Assembly (NCBI RefSeq): GCF_020882245.1
Contig: NC_083599.1
Coordinates: 43,612,748-43,676,747, forward strand
Source of the DNA: Rhopalosiphum padi
Taxonomy: Eukaryota > Arthropoda > Insecta > Hemiptera > Aphididae
DNA length: 64,000 bases
Reading direction: 5' to 3'
Below, one piece after another: positions 47,746-60,516 of the stretch (the stretch's first letter is position 1; every line of letters begins with the position of its first letter). Made by a program: the position numbers and the translations under genes. Under the pieces are notes generated by a model. It saw nothing but the letters and a program-made list of their open reading frames with translations, searched no databases and was not told the origin of the DNA.

Positions 47746-50700
47746 ATGTCTCAATTTGTTGTGAGTATTTTGATTTGTGCTTAGTAATTTTAAAAAGTTT
47801 ACCTATGTATACCCCTCAATACACCACTGATTACATAGGTTCCTAATCTGACCCAAGTAGTGTTAGGTAATATAATTTATTTTTATTCCTTTAATACAGC
47901 AGGTACAGTCTGGGACTTATTCAACCTTAAATCTCATGAGAAGTTGATACAATTTTCCTCCTAATCCTATCATGTATCCATAGGTTAATCCTTAATGAAA
48001 AAATTAGTTTTTATATTATACTAAGATATCTAATGTCATTTTACCATTGACCAGCCTTGCCTTTTATGTGTAGCGAGTTGAAGTAGAGGGTAACTACTAC
48101 TCGAGTAACTAGTGCACAAACACAAACTAATTTATATATATGCAACATTCATAATGTTATATATTTACTACTACCACTAACATATTCTATCATGGATTCT
48201 ATTTGACTTTACAGGGGTGATATAAGTATTTTAGTTTTACATTTTTAAGTACAGTGGACGCCGCTTATAAGACTCACGGATATAAGGTTCAGTTGCTTAT
48301 TAGACTCAAAATCGTCTGGAATGGTCCGGAGGTATCCAAATACATTATAAAATATTCGGTTGTAAGACTCAACTTTGTAAAAAAATAGACATTATTGGTT
48401 AAAATTTATAAATAAATTGGTTTTAAAAAATTACATATTTTTTTGGGGTATTTCCTGGTTTTGATTCATGCTTTATAATGTGTATATGTACAACAAATTT
48501 TATCGCATTTCACATTTTTCGCAATTATTGTTTGTAATACAATATATATTAAAGCAAAATATGTAGTAAAATAAAATTCATAAATATGTAATTAAAAATG
48601 TTTTATTCTACTTCGCTTATAAGATTTATTCAGTTATAAGACTCACTGTGCTAGTCCCAAAGTGAGTCTTATAAGTGGCGTCTACTGTATAAGTTATTAT
48701 ATTTTCATTTTTAAAAACGTCATAACATCCTTGAAATTTTCAAACTATAGATCATCAGATAGTTTATGAGTATATGATAATAATAATTCTATAATAAACA
48801 AAGACAATTATCAATTATTATTTATTAACCATGTTTAAACTAAATATATTTTTTATAAGTTCTTATAAATAAATAAAATACTAATTAATAAATCTTGTGA
48901 ATATTAAAGCTAGCCAACCCTCTTTGATAACTTTTGCTCATTTTTCTAAGATTATTCATTATAAGCCGAGATGTTGGTGCTAATAAGTGACTGAAAGATT
49001 GATCTACGCATGCAATGATATTTATAATAAATGATACATGTTTTAGTTTAAATTGTCATCAGCATTCACGAATCCAATTTTAATTCATAGAACCTATCCT
49101 TTGAATATAAGATCTATAATTTCAATATTTAAAACTTCTATACTATGCTATATAAGGAATATGTATCATAAAATAAATCTTGTTTTACCATTTTTTTGGT
49201 CGGCTATCGTTAAATAACACAAATATGAATGCCAATGTAAATAGTATTTATTTTTAGTATATTACCTAAATGGTTGAAATTTTAATGTTTGTGAAAATAT
49301 TTTCAGTTAATATTTATAGAGTAGGTATATACAAAGATTTTTAATAAAAAATACACAACAAATTCCATACAAATCTGAAACACAAAAATAAATGTACCTA
49401 TATTATCAAAACATTTATAGAATTAAAAAAAAAAAATAAGCTCTATTTATAAAATTAAATAATTGAAGATAACTACTTAAATATTGTATATCTTTTCAAA
49501 AAACAATTTTGTTGCTGAAACACTAAAATATTTACAATTTTGAAGAGATGATAAATAATTAATACTTATAGTCTATTCTAAATAAGCAACACACAGCCGG
49601 TGACGACCAGTTTATATTGAGTAGCGGTCAGACAACACCCGCGGGTACCCGTTTGTCCTAACTTATTTGTATGCCTGCTGTGTTGTTAAGCCACGCCATG
49701 CGTAATAGTCGGCCGCCGACTGTATATTTTGAATAGACTATATAGTAACATATAATAGTATACTATTAGTAACGTTAGAAATGTTCAAGTACTATTAGTA
49801 TTAGTGACTAATCGTTTTATTGCATTATCTAGCTTTATTATTGTACCTATTTACTTTATAAATTTCTAATCTATTCAAATATATTTTGTGTTATTTTTAG
49901 TTTTTTTTTTATCGTTTACTACACCAGTTCTAGAAAAAAACCATTTTCCTTCACATTTTTACAGACTTTTACTTAAGAATTGTCAATAACATTTATATAT
50001 TTGCATTTTTCACTATTTATGATATTAAGTAACTTGTCTAATATATTGTATGGAATTTGAATACATATTATTGGTATAATCAGTGTAGGTACTAAGATAC
50101 CTATAATATTATTTTCTCCTGAGGAAAGTACAGAATCCATATTATACTTGAATAGAAATTTGTTAAAAAGACTATAATATTATGTATATTTTAACAAATT
50201 TTTCAGGAGAAACAAAAAATTATTTTTCTCTTTATACATTTGCTTAATCAGATTAAGCATTAAAATTTTGTTTTCGAATTCGTTGTAACACAGGTCCCTT
50301 TTAACAAATTCTTATAATTTTTAATTACCTAACAAATAATATAACACTTTTATTTGAAAATAATATAGTTAATTTTCATTTATTATATCCAACCAAGTAT
50401 ATAACAGTGAAAATAAAATAAATGACTTACAAAAAAAAATAAAAACAATTTTGTTCTATAAATATAAAAAGAAGAGCTGTAATGCATCCTGACAAATTAC
50501 TGCCATACATATTTTGATTAAAAGTAGAAATTGAAAAATCTTGCTTCTGTTTCTTTTAGATAGTTTTGTTTTAGGTGAACTACAATCTTGTTTATAAAAG
50601 GAAGACCACCATTTCCCAAAATTTAATACTTGATCTTCAGAAAATTTAATTTCATTCACAGTGAATTTTTTTTAAAATTTTTTTTGTAATAATAAATTCT

Positions 50701-53700
50701 GTTAATTGATGAATGCTGTAAAATCTATCATGGTTTCTTAATATTGTCGTTTGATTATAGAAAAATCTCTATTGCAAGGTGACCTCTTATTGGAAAAAAA
50801 TGAACAATTTTTTTTAAATGTTTAGTGTCAGTTAAATACTTAAATCAAGTAAAAACCTAGCCAAAGTATGGTTTTTATTTTGACCCGGACAATTTTGTTA
50901 TATTATTAGATATATATTGTATATAGTCCCATAAAAAAGAGTATATTTACCTTATCTGGGCTTTTCTTGACTTAACCCTCATGAGAAATATAGTAGGATG
51001 CTTTAATTTGTTTGACATGAATAGAAAAGACATTGACAGTTCATTGCCACATGTAATATAATTCTTGAACTGCTAATTTGGGAAGTAAAATATTGGAACA
51101 ATAATCAAAAGTAATGGCTAGTACATTTTCATTTAACTTATTTTTAGAATCAGTAATTTCATTTTTAAGTTCTTATTTAATACTTTATTAAATATATTGT
51201 AACTACAAAGTGTTTGTTAAAAGGTACCTATATCATAGACATAGGTGCTTTTTAATAAATAATAAGTATTTAAAAATAATTTCACGCAGGCAATATGATA
51301 CAGCGAAAGGCCTTTTTAACATAAAACGATGTATTTACACAAAAAGATAAATTATTTATTCATAAAACCTTTTTGACCAAATATGTAACTTAAGTCCTTT
51401 TTAACAAATTTTCATTAATTTGTATTTTATAGTACTATATTAAGATAAATATTTTTACGCAGACCCACTTCGGTTCATCCAGTTCCAATTTGTACAAAAT
51501 TTATAACTAATTTTTTTTGGACCCAACTCAGATGCAGCCTCATTTACATTTTATGTTATTAAATGCACTAAAAGTTTGGTCAATGTAAATATTAAATTAT
51601 TGATTTTTTTTCTAGCCTCATGGTATAATTTTTTATGTATTTACAGTCATACTTAATCCTAAATTTTTTCAATGTATGACAAATATGTGAAAAAAAAAAA
51701 ATTAATTTCAAATTTGACTGTTTACTTAATATTCTCAATTATTAAAAAAAAATAAAAAAATTTTGTAAACTGTATTAAACAAATTGTCAATAATTTTTAC
51801 TACTCTTACAAAACTTAAAAATGCGGATGATATCTATTACTATTAAGTATAGCAATTAAAAACTAATATAACATTTAAAGTTGATATCTAATTTTAATCA
51901 CCAAAAGAAATCTAGAATTGAACATACTTGTATAATTATTTTTGTATGAAGTGAAGTATAATATTAAAAAATTAAAAATCTGCTGATAAAATTACATAAC
52001 TAAATTGTTATTTGTTTAATTACTTTCAGACTGAATTTTCACCTCCCGTGAAATTTAAATCAAAACACGAAGATGAAGCCAATACAGTACTTGACTATTG
52101 TATGGTATTGGCACCATTTCAAAAGCAGACTCAAGTAGAATTCTCAAACATAAGAATTAAAGAAACAGCCATTAGATTTTTAACAGTTGTTAACTTGTTT
52201 GACAAACCTAGACAGGTTAATATACCTTTTGAATTATTTACATAATTAATTTCTTTTTCTTATTGGTTTAATTTATATTTAATTTTTACAGTTTATTTTA
52301 CCTTCTTCAAATGATGGTATATATTTTGATGTTTATGAATTCACCTTACAACCAAATTCACAACGTAAGATATCCATTACCTGGCAACCATCTGTATATG
52401 GAAACATGCGAAAATTGATCAGAATAGAACAAGTAGATAACAACCGAAAATATGATTTTGTTATTTTTGGAAATTGTATTGATCCTTTACAGAAGAAACT
52501 AAAAGTAAGCTAAGATTTTTATCTGTACTTCTTGGTTTTGGTCTTAATATTTGTTTTTTATTTTATTTATTCAATATTGTATTAGTTTAATGTATAGAGA
52601 ATATTTTTCAGGGTGCTTCAGTAACATTTGCAAAGTCTAAAAATACAAATTTGACTAAAAAAAGATTTAATAGTGGTCAGAACAAAATAATCTTGAATAA
52701 AACAAGATTTGTTAATTGTGCAACAGAAAGAGTTATTTTAGTTGATAATGCTACAAAAATATCTGAACCTATTAGCGCTGTAGCTTTAGAATCGCCTATG
52801 AGACGGCAAACCTATTCAATTGGAGAGAAAGAAAATATACCAAATTTGGAAAACAATATGGTTGGCCAAGACAAAATCTTCACCAGTTCTGAGTATAGTC
52901 TTAAACATTCAGATAAAAATTACCAAAGTACCACATTCAATAATCCTTTAAAAACTCAAAGTGCAAATTATGACATAATGACTGACGATTCACTAGATGA
53001 ATCACTCGAAAAATTAATTAGTACTAATTCTCCATTTAATGACTTCTTTTTGACTCCATTAAAAAGTACTGAAAACTTATTATCTCCATTCAGTACCACA
53101 AAAAAATGTATAAGTCTTAATATAGCTGATGAAAACACATCATTCAATACATCACCATTTAAGCCAATAGATGCTTCAACTGCAGCTAAAATTTACACTC
53201 CTGATAATAGAAAACCAACTAGAATATCAGTAAATCTTTGTGAGAAATTTGAAGAAATACCAAAAAATAAATTTAATATTGATGATACAACTTTTACTAA
53301 AAATATCAACCCAAACAAATTTGCTCTGCCTCTAAAAGTTGAACAATCTTTCAACATATCACAAAATCATGAACAGTCTATCACTCGGACACCTATGCAT
53401 CATACAAGTAAATTTACAAAATTATTCAATACTAATTTTTTTTATTATTATTTTTCTTATTTTAGGAATTATTTCGAGCAATACTAAGCCCAAAAGACCA
53501 TCATTTGTTATTAAAAATTCTCCTTACTACAAATGTAGCCCGAAATCATCAATGATCTCTAAGAATAGATTGAAACAATACAGTAAGTTATTATTACTTA
53601 TAATACATTAAATACATTCTTATATATTTATTAAATTGTATAAATAGTGTATTAATATAAAAGATGAATAAACAAACACTTATTTTTTTTTAGGCATTCT

Positions 53701-56700
53701 TAGTCCACGGACTAAACATTTGAGAACTCCAAAGTTGGATAAATGTGATCAATATCTCAAATGCTTAGCAAATCCAGAACTTGTATATCACAATAATGCT
53801 GAAGATCCTTTTTTAAAAATGTATGTTAAAGCATAATCTATTTTGATTTATTATAGTAATATGTATATAATTTAACTAAATTAATATTAATATTAATATT
53901 ATTTATTTATATTTAAAAGTATGTTATTGATTGTGGAAATGAATATATAATATATATTTGTATTTTAGGTCTCAATATTATGAATCTGAATGGTTAGATC
54001 GCCAAGAATCTGATATGATTCGATGGTTAAATGCACTGCTTATGCCTACTGATAAGTTGGCAGATGAAGAACAAGTAAATGATTTGGAGCAAGCAGCAGT
54101 AGCTTGGGAAGAAGCATCTAAAAAAAGCCATAGAAATAAACCTATGCAATTTGCTACTCAAAAAGATCTTTTTGTATCTCAAATATACAAACAGTCTCCA
54201 CAGCAGTGGAGCGCATTACGGAAAGCAACTACAAATCTTATTACATCTACAAATGTTGCAACTGTTTTATCAAAATTGACCATATCTATAGAAAAAGATT
54301 TTATAACAGTTCGAGATGATCGTCAAATACATTTGGATTTAAGTAAGATTTTTTCACTTTAAAATTATCTGTATAGTTAATAGTTATGTATTTTATTAGA
54401 TTTAAAGAAAAAAATTACGGATCTGTTAAAATGCTATAATCCACTGTGGTTACGAATTGGTTTGGAAGCAGTGTATGGTCAAATAATTCACATAAATTCT
54501 GGATCCCATGACTTAGATGGTCTTGGATGGTTTATACGTAAAAATTTGTTTAATAATGATTACATTAAACAAAAGTTTACCAAAGCTTCTGTTCTTCAAG
54601 TGAACCTTCCCACGTACAATGTAAAGAAAAATATTTGAAATTTAATTTATAATTTTTTGAAAAAAAAAATGTTTCATATTGCAGATTGCCATGAAAAAAT
54701 TTATCTTGAGAAAAATATTTATGCTTGTATATTTTTTGGATCGTGCTAAAGAACAGCAATTGATTAGACATAATCCATGTCTTTTCAAAATAGATTCCCC
54801 TTATAAAGTGAGTGTATTAATAATGTATTTAATATTATAACCTCTTATTACACAAAGCAAATATTTCTTTTATTTATAGAGCAGCCATGATTTCTTGATG
54901 GGATTTTGTGCTGACATGGTAACAGCAAATGGTGATATAAATCGTCGGCTACGTAGTATTGGCTACAACTTGACCCATAAACAAACCCATTTGGATGAAG
55001 TTAATTATGCTGTTAAATCATTAAATGACCTTAGGGATGGCACTAGAATCACTAGAGTTGTAGAAATCTTGTTTAAAGGAGAACCACTGTCGCAGAAACT
55101 AAGACTTCCTGCTATATCGAAATTGCAGAAAATTCATAACGTTAATTTAGCATTAACAAGGATATCCGAACATATTAGTATTGAGGGAAATATAAGCACT
55201 CGTGACATTGTAAATGGTCACAGAGAAAAAATGTTATCGCTATTCTGGCAATTAATTTATAAGTATTTAACTCCTCGGTACAATAAAGCAGCAGTAACAA
55301 TTCAACATTGGTGGCGAAACAATAACCTCAATTTAGTAATTATAAAAAGAATTAGAGCTAAACAAACTTTTAAACGACACTTAGCTGCTACTAAAATACA
55401 AGCTACTGTCCGTGGTTATTTAACCAGAAAACATTGGCCTTATAAGCAAGTAGAATTGATTGCAAACCGTGAAAAGTTACATCTGGCGTCAACTAAAATC
55501 AAACAATATCTACAAGATAAACTTAAGCTTTTAACTGAAGACCGAAAACAATATATAATTTTAAGAAGAACTACTGTATTTGTGCAAAGAAAATTTAGAT
55601 CAAAAATAGCAATGAAAAGAGATCGACAACAGTATATAAAAGCTAAAAAATCAGCTTTACTAATTCAAAAAATGTATCGTGGTTTTATGATAAGAAAAAA
55701 CTGGTCACAAATAAAAGATTCCCTTATAATAGAAAAGATAAATCGAATTAATGCTATAAATATAATCAAACGATCTCTAAGAAAGAACTTGCCACCAACT
55801 GAAGACGAATTGTACTATAAAAAATTAATACAGGTAACATTGGCTGTTCAAAGAAGATTTAGGGCAAATAATCTGATGAAAGTACAGATGAAAGCATTTA
55901 TTAACTTAAAGAAAAGTGCAATAGTCATACAACAAAAATTTAGAGCAAAACAAGCCATGGTTAAACAAAAAGAAGACTATTTAAAACTTAAAATGTGTAC
56001 ACTCAAGTTGCAAGCTGTTACTCGAGGTTATATTGTGCGAAAACAATGGCCTGTATTACATGCTGAGTTACAAGCTAATAGAATGCGTTTAATCATCTGT
56101 AGTAATATTATTAAGAGAACGCTCAGAAATAATCTTCCATTAACAGAAGACCGTATTAAATTTCTCGATTTAAAAAGATCTGTCATTATTGTACAAAACC
56201 GATTCCGTGCTATGAAAGAAATGAAACTGCAAAGACAAAAATATCTAAAACTTAAAATAATAACTCTTAAGCTACAAAGTTTAGCTAGAGGATATATAGT
56301 AAGAAAGCAATGGCCATCTTTAAGAAATGAATTAGTAATAAAACGTCAATATTTGATTAATTGTAGCAATATAATTAAAAGGGCTTTGAGGAAAAATCTT
56401 CCATTAACAGAAGACCGTATTAAATTTCTCGATTTAAAAAGATCTGTCATTATTGTACAAAACCGATTCCGTGCTTTGAAAAAAATGAAAATGCAAAGAC
56501 AACAATATCTAAAACTTAAAGCTATAACACTTAAACTGCAAAGTTTGGCCAGAGGATATATAGTAAGAAAGCAATGGCCATCTTTAAGAAATGAATTAGT
56601 AATAAAACGTCAATATTTGATTAATTGTAGTAATATAATTAAAAGGGCTTTGAGGAAAAATCTTCCATTAACAGAAGACCGTATTAAATTTCTCGGTTTA

Positions 56701-59700
56701 AAAAGATCTGTCATTATTGTACAAAACCGATTCCGTGCTTTGAAAGAAATGAAAATGCAAAGACAACAATATCTAAAACTTAAAGCTATAACACTTAAAC
56801 TGCAAAGTTTGGCCAGAGGATATATAGTAAGAAAGCAATGGCCATCTTTAAGAAATGAATTAGTAATAAAACGTCAATATTTGATTAATTGTAGTAATAT
56901 AATTAAAAGGGCTTTGAGGAAAAATCTTCCAGTTAATAAGAATCGTTTAAGATTTCTCGAGCTTAGAAGAGCTACAATTATTATTCAAAGTAGATTCAGG
57001 GCTAATAGACAAGTTAAAGAGTATCAGATATTGCGTAATAATGTTATCATGGTTCAAAGAAGATTTAAGGCTAATGTGGCTATGAGACAACAAAAATGCA
57101 TTTATGTAGATACCAGAACAAAGATTATTCAACTGCAAGCATTCTTCAGACGACATTTGGTGCTTAAAAAATGGCCAGAGACTAGATGTGAATTAGAAAC
57201 TAATAAGAAACGTTTAATTGCTGCTAGTAACACAATAAAGAAGTTCCTGCGCCTATGCTTGTTACCCACTCCGGATCGCTTAAGATATATAAAATTAAGA
57301 CAGTCTGTGATGAACCTCCAAGCAAGATATCGAGCCATTGTTGCCATGAAATCAGCAGAACGTGAATATTTATTATTAAAATGTAGTACAATCACATTAC
57401 AAAGACATTACAGAGCACGTAAAGCCATGTTGGTGCAAAAACAGCGATATGAGCTTCTGAAAAAGTCCACAATCATATTGCAAACTCATGTTAGAGGATA
57501 TTTGGCGCGTAGACGTTGGCTTCAGTTAAAAGATAATATGGAAGTTGAACGTAGACTAGCGCTTGAAACTTTAGAGGTAAGTTTTTGATATTTTATTTTT
57601 GAAATAATTTTTCATTCTGTATTCAGCTTGGCGGCAGCTCGCATCATACCTCTTCTCCTTAGTAATTGGGTATTACATTCTTTTCTGCTTGTCATGCATA
57701 TCACATTTTATTTTGAGAAAAAAATTCTATTCTTTCCAAACATTACAAGTATTGTATACTATAAGATTTAAACATATTCAGTGCAAACGGTTGTTAGCTG
57801 GCCATGCGTTCCTATTTGAGTTGAAAATGAAAATGCGAGCTGCCGTTCAGTTACAAATTTGGATCAGGAACGTAATGTTAAACCGTAAACATTTACAGAA
57901 AAAGAATGTTGCGGCATCAAGAATACAAGCTATGGTCAGAGGATTTATGGTAAGAAAGAGATTACCCAAGATCAAGGAAGAATTACATATTCAAAAACTT
58001 GTGCGGGCTGCAACTTTGATACAGGTAAATTAACAATTTCAAACTCACTTACAATTTTACAACTGAATACAGAGATTATCTATGGGAATAAACATGGATT
58101 AAATTATTAAACAGGCTATATGGAGAGGTTATACTGTTAGAAAGAGGTATCAGTGTAGACGAGAAACAATTAGAATTCCCAAAAAAGGTGCTCTCACATT
58201 AGGCAAACGACACAATGACGTGGTTGATGTATTAAACAAGCAAAAAAGAAATGAATATTCTTATCGGGAACTTACTACAGTTTTCTGGAATTTAGGTAAT
58301 GTATATTTACTATAACATACTATTTAAACTGATAGAAAATCGAAATTATGGCTTAAATAAAAATGTATTAAATAAACAACTATATATTAAATCTATGTTA
58401 TAAATGTTATCCTAATACTGTAATCATTTAAAGAAATACAATTTTGGACTACACATAACTTTTAATTAATTAAATATTATATAATATGTATGTACTCAAT
58501 ATTGAGTTTATTATTATTTATTACTTATTACACAGATTAAGGTTGTTATTGATTTTCATTTTAAAAACATTTAAATTTAAAAAAGAAATAAGTATTTTTC
58601 GATTTATGTTTTATGCAGAATTTTCTTTGTTAAGAATAATTAAATTAATTATATCACATATAGTTGCCAAGTTTTCTAAATTAAATCTATTACAAGTAAT
58701 TCAATATTTCATCTTTTTCAATATGTTATTTATGGTTTTTTCAATGTCATACTTTGTTTTTAGATACATGTACAACCTTATCCAAAGAATTATGTTTGAA
58801 GACATCAGAAGGTACGATTGTTGACTACATGTTTCACTTTTTGCATTATTCCAATCAGTCTCAGCCTAGTCTTGAAGCAAGGGAGCCAGCCATCCGCGTG
58901 TTAACAAATCTACTTAAGTATCACGAAACCTCTTGGCACATCTGGGTGGTGAGTCCTTAAACAGTTATCTATATTTTTTTTATTGTAAATCATTATTAAT
59001 AAGGATATTACAGTCAGTAAGTCTCTAATTTTGTATAATATTTATTTTTATTATACTTAAGACATTGCTAAAATATATTAAAATTATATTATTGTAGAGA
59101 ACCGTAAATGCTGACATGGTCAAAGACCTGATCAAAATGATGAAAACATGTTGTGGAAAAATCAGTGGCAAAAAATTGTATTGTTCAATCGCTACTTGGC
59201 TCTGGATAGCTCTACAAGACCCTGAAAAGAAAATTGTTAGTATTTCTAGTTTTATTTTATTTAAGAGGAAACTTCATCTGCATTCTTTGTCTTACCAAAT
59301 CATAACATAGCAAATTGTATGTTATAAATAATCCAGTTTATGTTTTTATTTCTGTTTAATACTAGAATAAATTTATCAATTAAAAAACTTAAATTAATAA
59401 TATTATTTAGGAAATCTTAGTTTTTCTAAGTACCTATAATACTACCAATAACAATTTTAAAATCATTTGTTTTCAATATTCTTACTTTTAAATTTTATAA
59501 TAGATCAATTTCACTATAATATTTGGAGGATTTTGATTATTTGTTTTTTTCCCAAAAGGAACATAACAAATTTATGTTAGTAGAACCTATACATTGGTGC
59601 TTTTAGCTACTCTCAGAGTTAATCAAGTATCAAACTTAAAGTTAAGAACATTATTTAAATAATGTTGGTTTTTTTCACAATCAATGTAAGCTATAAATAT

Positions 59701-60516
59701 AAAAATTGTTCAATTTAAAATGCTCAATTTCTTTTTCAAATTTAAACATAAAAAAAAACCAACAAAATCATAGATAAATTTCTTAGTTTTAAGTTTAGTA
59801 ATAGGCCAATTCACTTAAATGCTTAAGCTAAAATCTCAAAATTGTTTCTATTAAACAAAAATTAACTGTGTTACAAGTGTGAATTGCTGTAGTAATCTAA
59901 GATATTATGATGTAATAACAAAATATTACTATTTTATTACTTTTTAATATTTATCTTCTTTTCACTACACATTTTGCACTCAAATATCAAAAATTAAATA
60001 ATTTGATGCTCTATTATTTCATGAAATAAAATTGTATAAGATTAATTTCTACTTAACCATGATAAATTATTATGGAATTGGTTAACTATTTTACTAAAAC
60101 TAAATTATAATATTAATTAATACACTTAAATACTCAAGGAATGAACTTTTGAATAAACAGAGCAGCTTATGTTTTTAGAAATATTTCATTACTATAATTA
60201 TACTTACCTATATATTAAAACATAAAAAAATGTCATCTGAAAATTCCCCATTCAAAAATTTGCCCATAATTTTTATTTTATATTGTTATTGTTATTTCAT
60301 TTGTTGCAGTACATCAAAAAAATTCCATCTGCTATAGTAGATATAAAATTCATGATGGATACTTTGAAAAAGAGATACACAATATCTAAAGTAGACAAGA
60401 AGACCATGGTGTTACCTTCGACGCGGCCTACATGGAGTATTGGCTCTAAATGTCAAAAGTGTTTTGATTCTGACTTCTTTGCAACAATTGAGATTTGCAA
60501 ACTGTTGAACATTTAG
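47746..60516 (+). CDS. asp: Abnormal spindle protein (Asp/ASPM), microtubule minus-end spindle-pole protein
   Basis: Fifteen exons in one frame, about 1940 residues: 47746-47760, 52030-52215, 52292-52504, 52612-53407, 53466-53582, 53694-53820, 53969-54342, 54400-54620, 54685-54807, 54880-57576, 57782-58024, 58115-58295, 58764-58948, 59098-59235, 60310-60516 (stop TAG). In-frame TAA at 47719-47721 fixes the start MSQFV. Domains: N-terminal ASH (MSP-like) domain, about residues 6-138; a long Ser/Thr/Asn-rich linker; calponin-homology region, about 610-855 (CYNPLWLRIGLEAVYG, FKGEPLSQKLRLPAISKLQK); many IQ motifs, about 860-1720 (such as KIQATVRGYLTRK, RIQAMVRGFMVRK); and a C-terminal helical, armadillo-like region with EAREPAIRVLTNLL. 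Asp binds microtubule minus ends and calmodulin and focuses spindle poles. Length is close to fly Asp. Oddity: near-identical 264-bp in-frame repeats in exon 10. Confidence 0.95.
48252..48687. mobile_element. Pogo/Tigger-like MITE (436 bp) with TA duplication
   Basis: TA flanks at 48250-48251 and 48688-48689. Left end CAGTGGACGCCGCTTATAAG; right end, on the other strand, CAGTAGACGCCACTTATAAG, continuing into ACTCAC on both sides. Internal repeats of TTATWAGACTCA occur (near 48298, 48362, 48636). No transposase ORF. Confidence 0.85.
49567..49742. mobile_element. Short inverted-repeat element (176 bp) with a GC-rich centre
   Basis: The left end TATAGTCTATTCTAAATA and the right end, on the other strand, TATAGTCTATTCAAAATA match at 17 of 18 positions. 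Inner parts are also partly complementary (CAGCCGG near 49595, GGCCGCCGACTG near 49711). The centre is rich in CG and unlike the AT-rich intron. No ORF. Confidence 0.6.
56134..56925 (+). repeat. asp: Three tandem in-frame 264-bp repeats in asp exon 10
   Basis: Units start at 56134, 56398 and 56662 (each at CTTCCATTAACAGAAGACCG) and are exactly 264 bp (88 codons, residues about 1143-1406). Units 2 and 3 differ at only two bases: CTCGATTTA versus CTCGGTTTA (Asp to Gly) and TTGAAAAAAATG versus TTGAAAGAAATG (Lys to Glu). Unit 1 is close to them in its second half and more diverged in its first. Each unit carries two IQ-type motifs (VQNRFRAxKxMK and LQSLARGYIVRKQW). After 56925 the sequence changes to LPVNKNRLRF. 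Confidence 0.97.
59236..60309 (+). other. Last intron of asp, carrying a fold-back element
   Basis: Donor GTTAGT after PEKKI, acceptor TTGTTGCAG before YIKKIPSA. Phase is 0 on both sides. The middle (about 59495-59850) is a decayed fold-back element; the rest is AT-rich. Confidence 0.65.
59495..59850. mobile_element. Fold-back MITE, copy 5 (decayed)
   Basis: Core words AGAGTTAATCAAGTATCAAA and CTTAAAGTTAAGAACATTAT near 59616-59654 face the complementary AGTTTTAAGTTTAGTAATAG near 59785 and GGCCAATTCACTTAAATGC near 59805. A second copy of the tip, ATAGATCAATTTCACT, is at about 59501. The central part has TTTAAAATGCTCAATTTC. Outer tips are unclear. Confidence 0.4.

Larger units (their letters stand above)
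47761..52029 (+). other. First intron of asp, with two small DNA transposons
   Basis: The donor GTGAGT directly follows a 15-nt coding first exon; the acceptor is TACTTTCAG. The intron contains a pogo-like MITE (48252-48687) and a short inverted-repeat element (49567-49742). The rest is AT-rich; ORFs here are short and not protein-like. Confidence 0.7.

Noticed and set aside
56947..57395. Antisense ORFs inside asp exon 10
   Set aside because: Shadows of the long asp coding exon; no independent evidence.
58486..58824. 112-codon hydrophobic ORF crossing an asp exon
   Set aside because: Intronic AT-rich sequence read in the wrong frame; the real exon is 58764-58948 in another frame.
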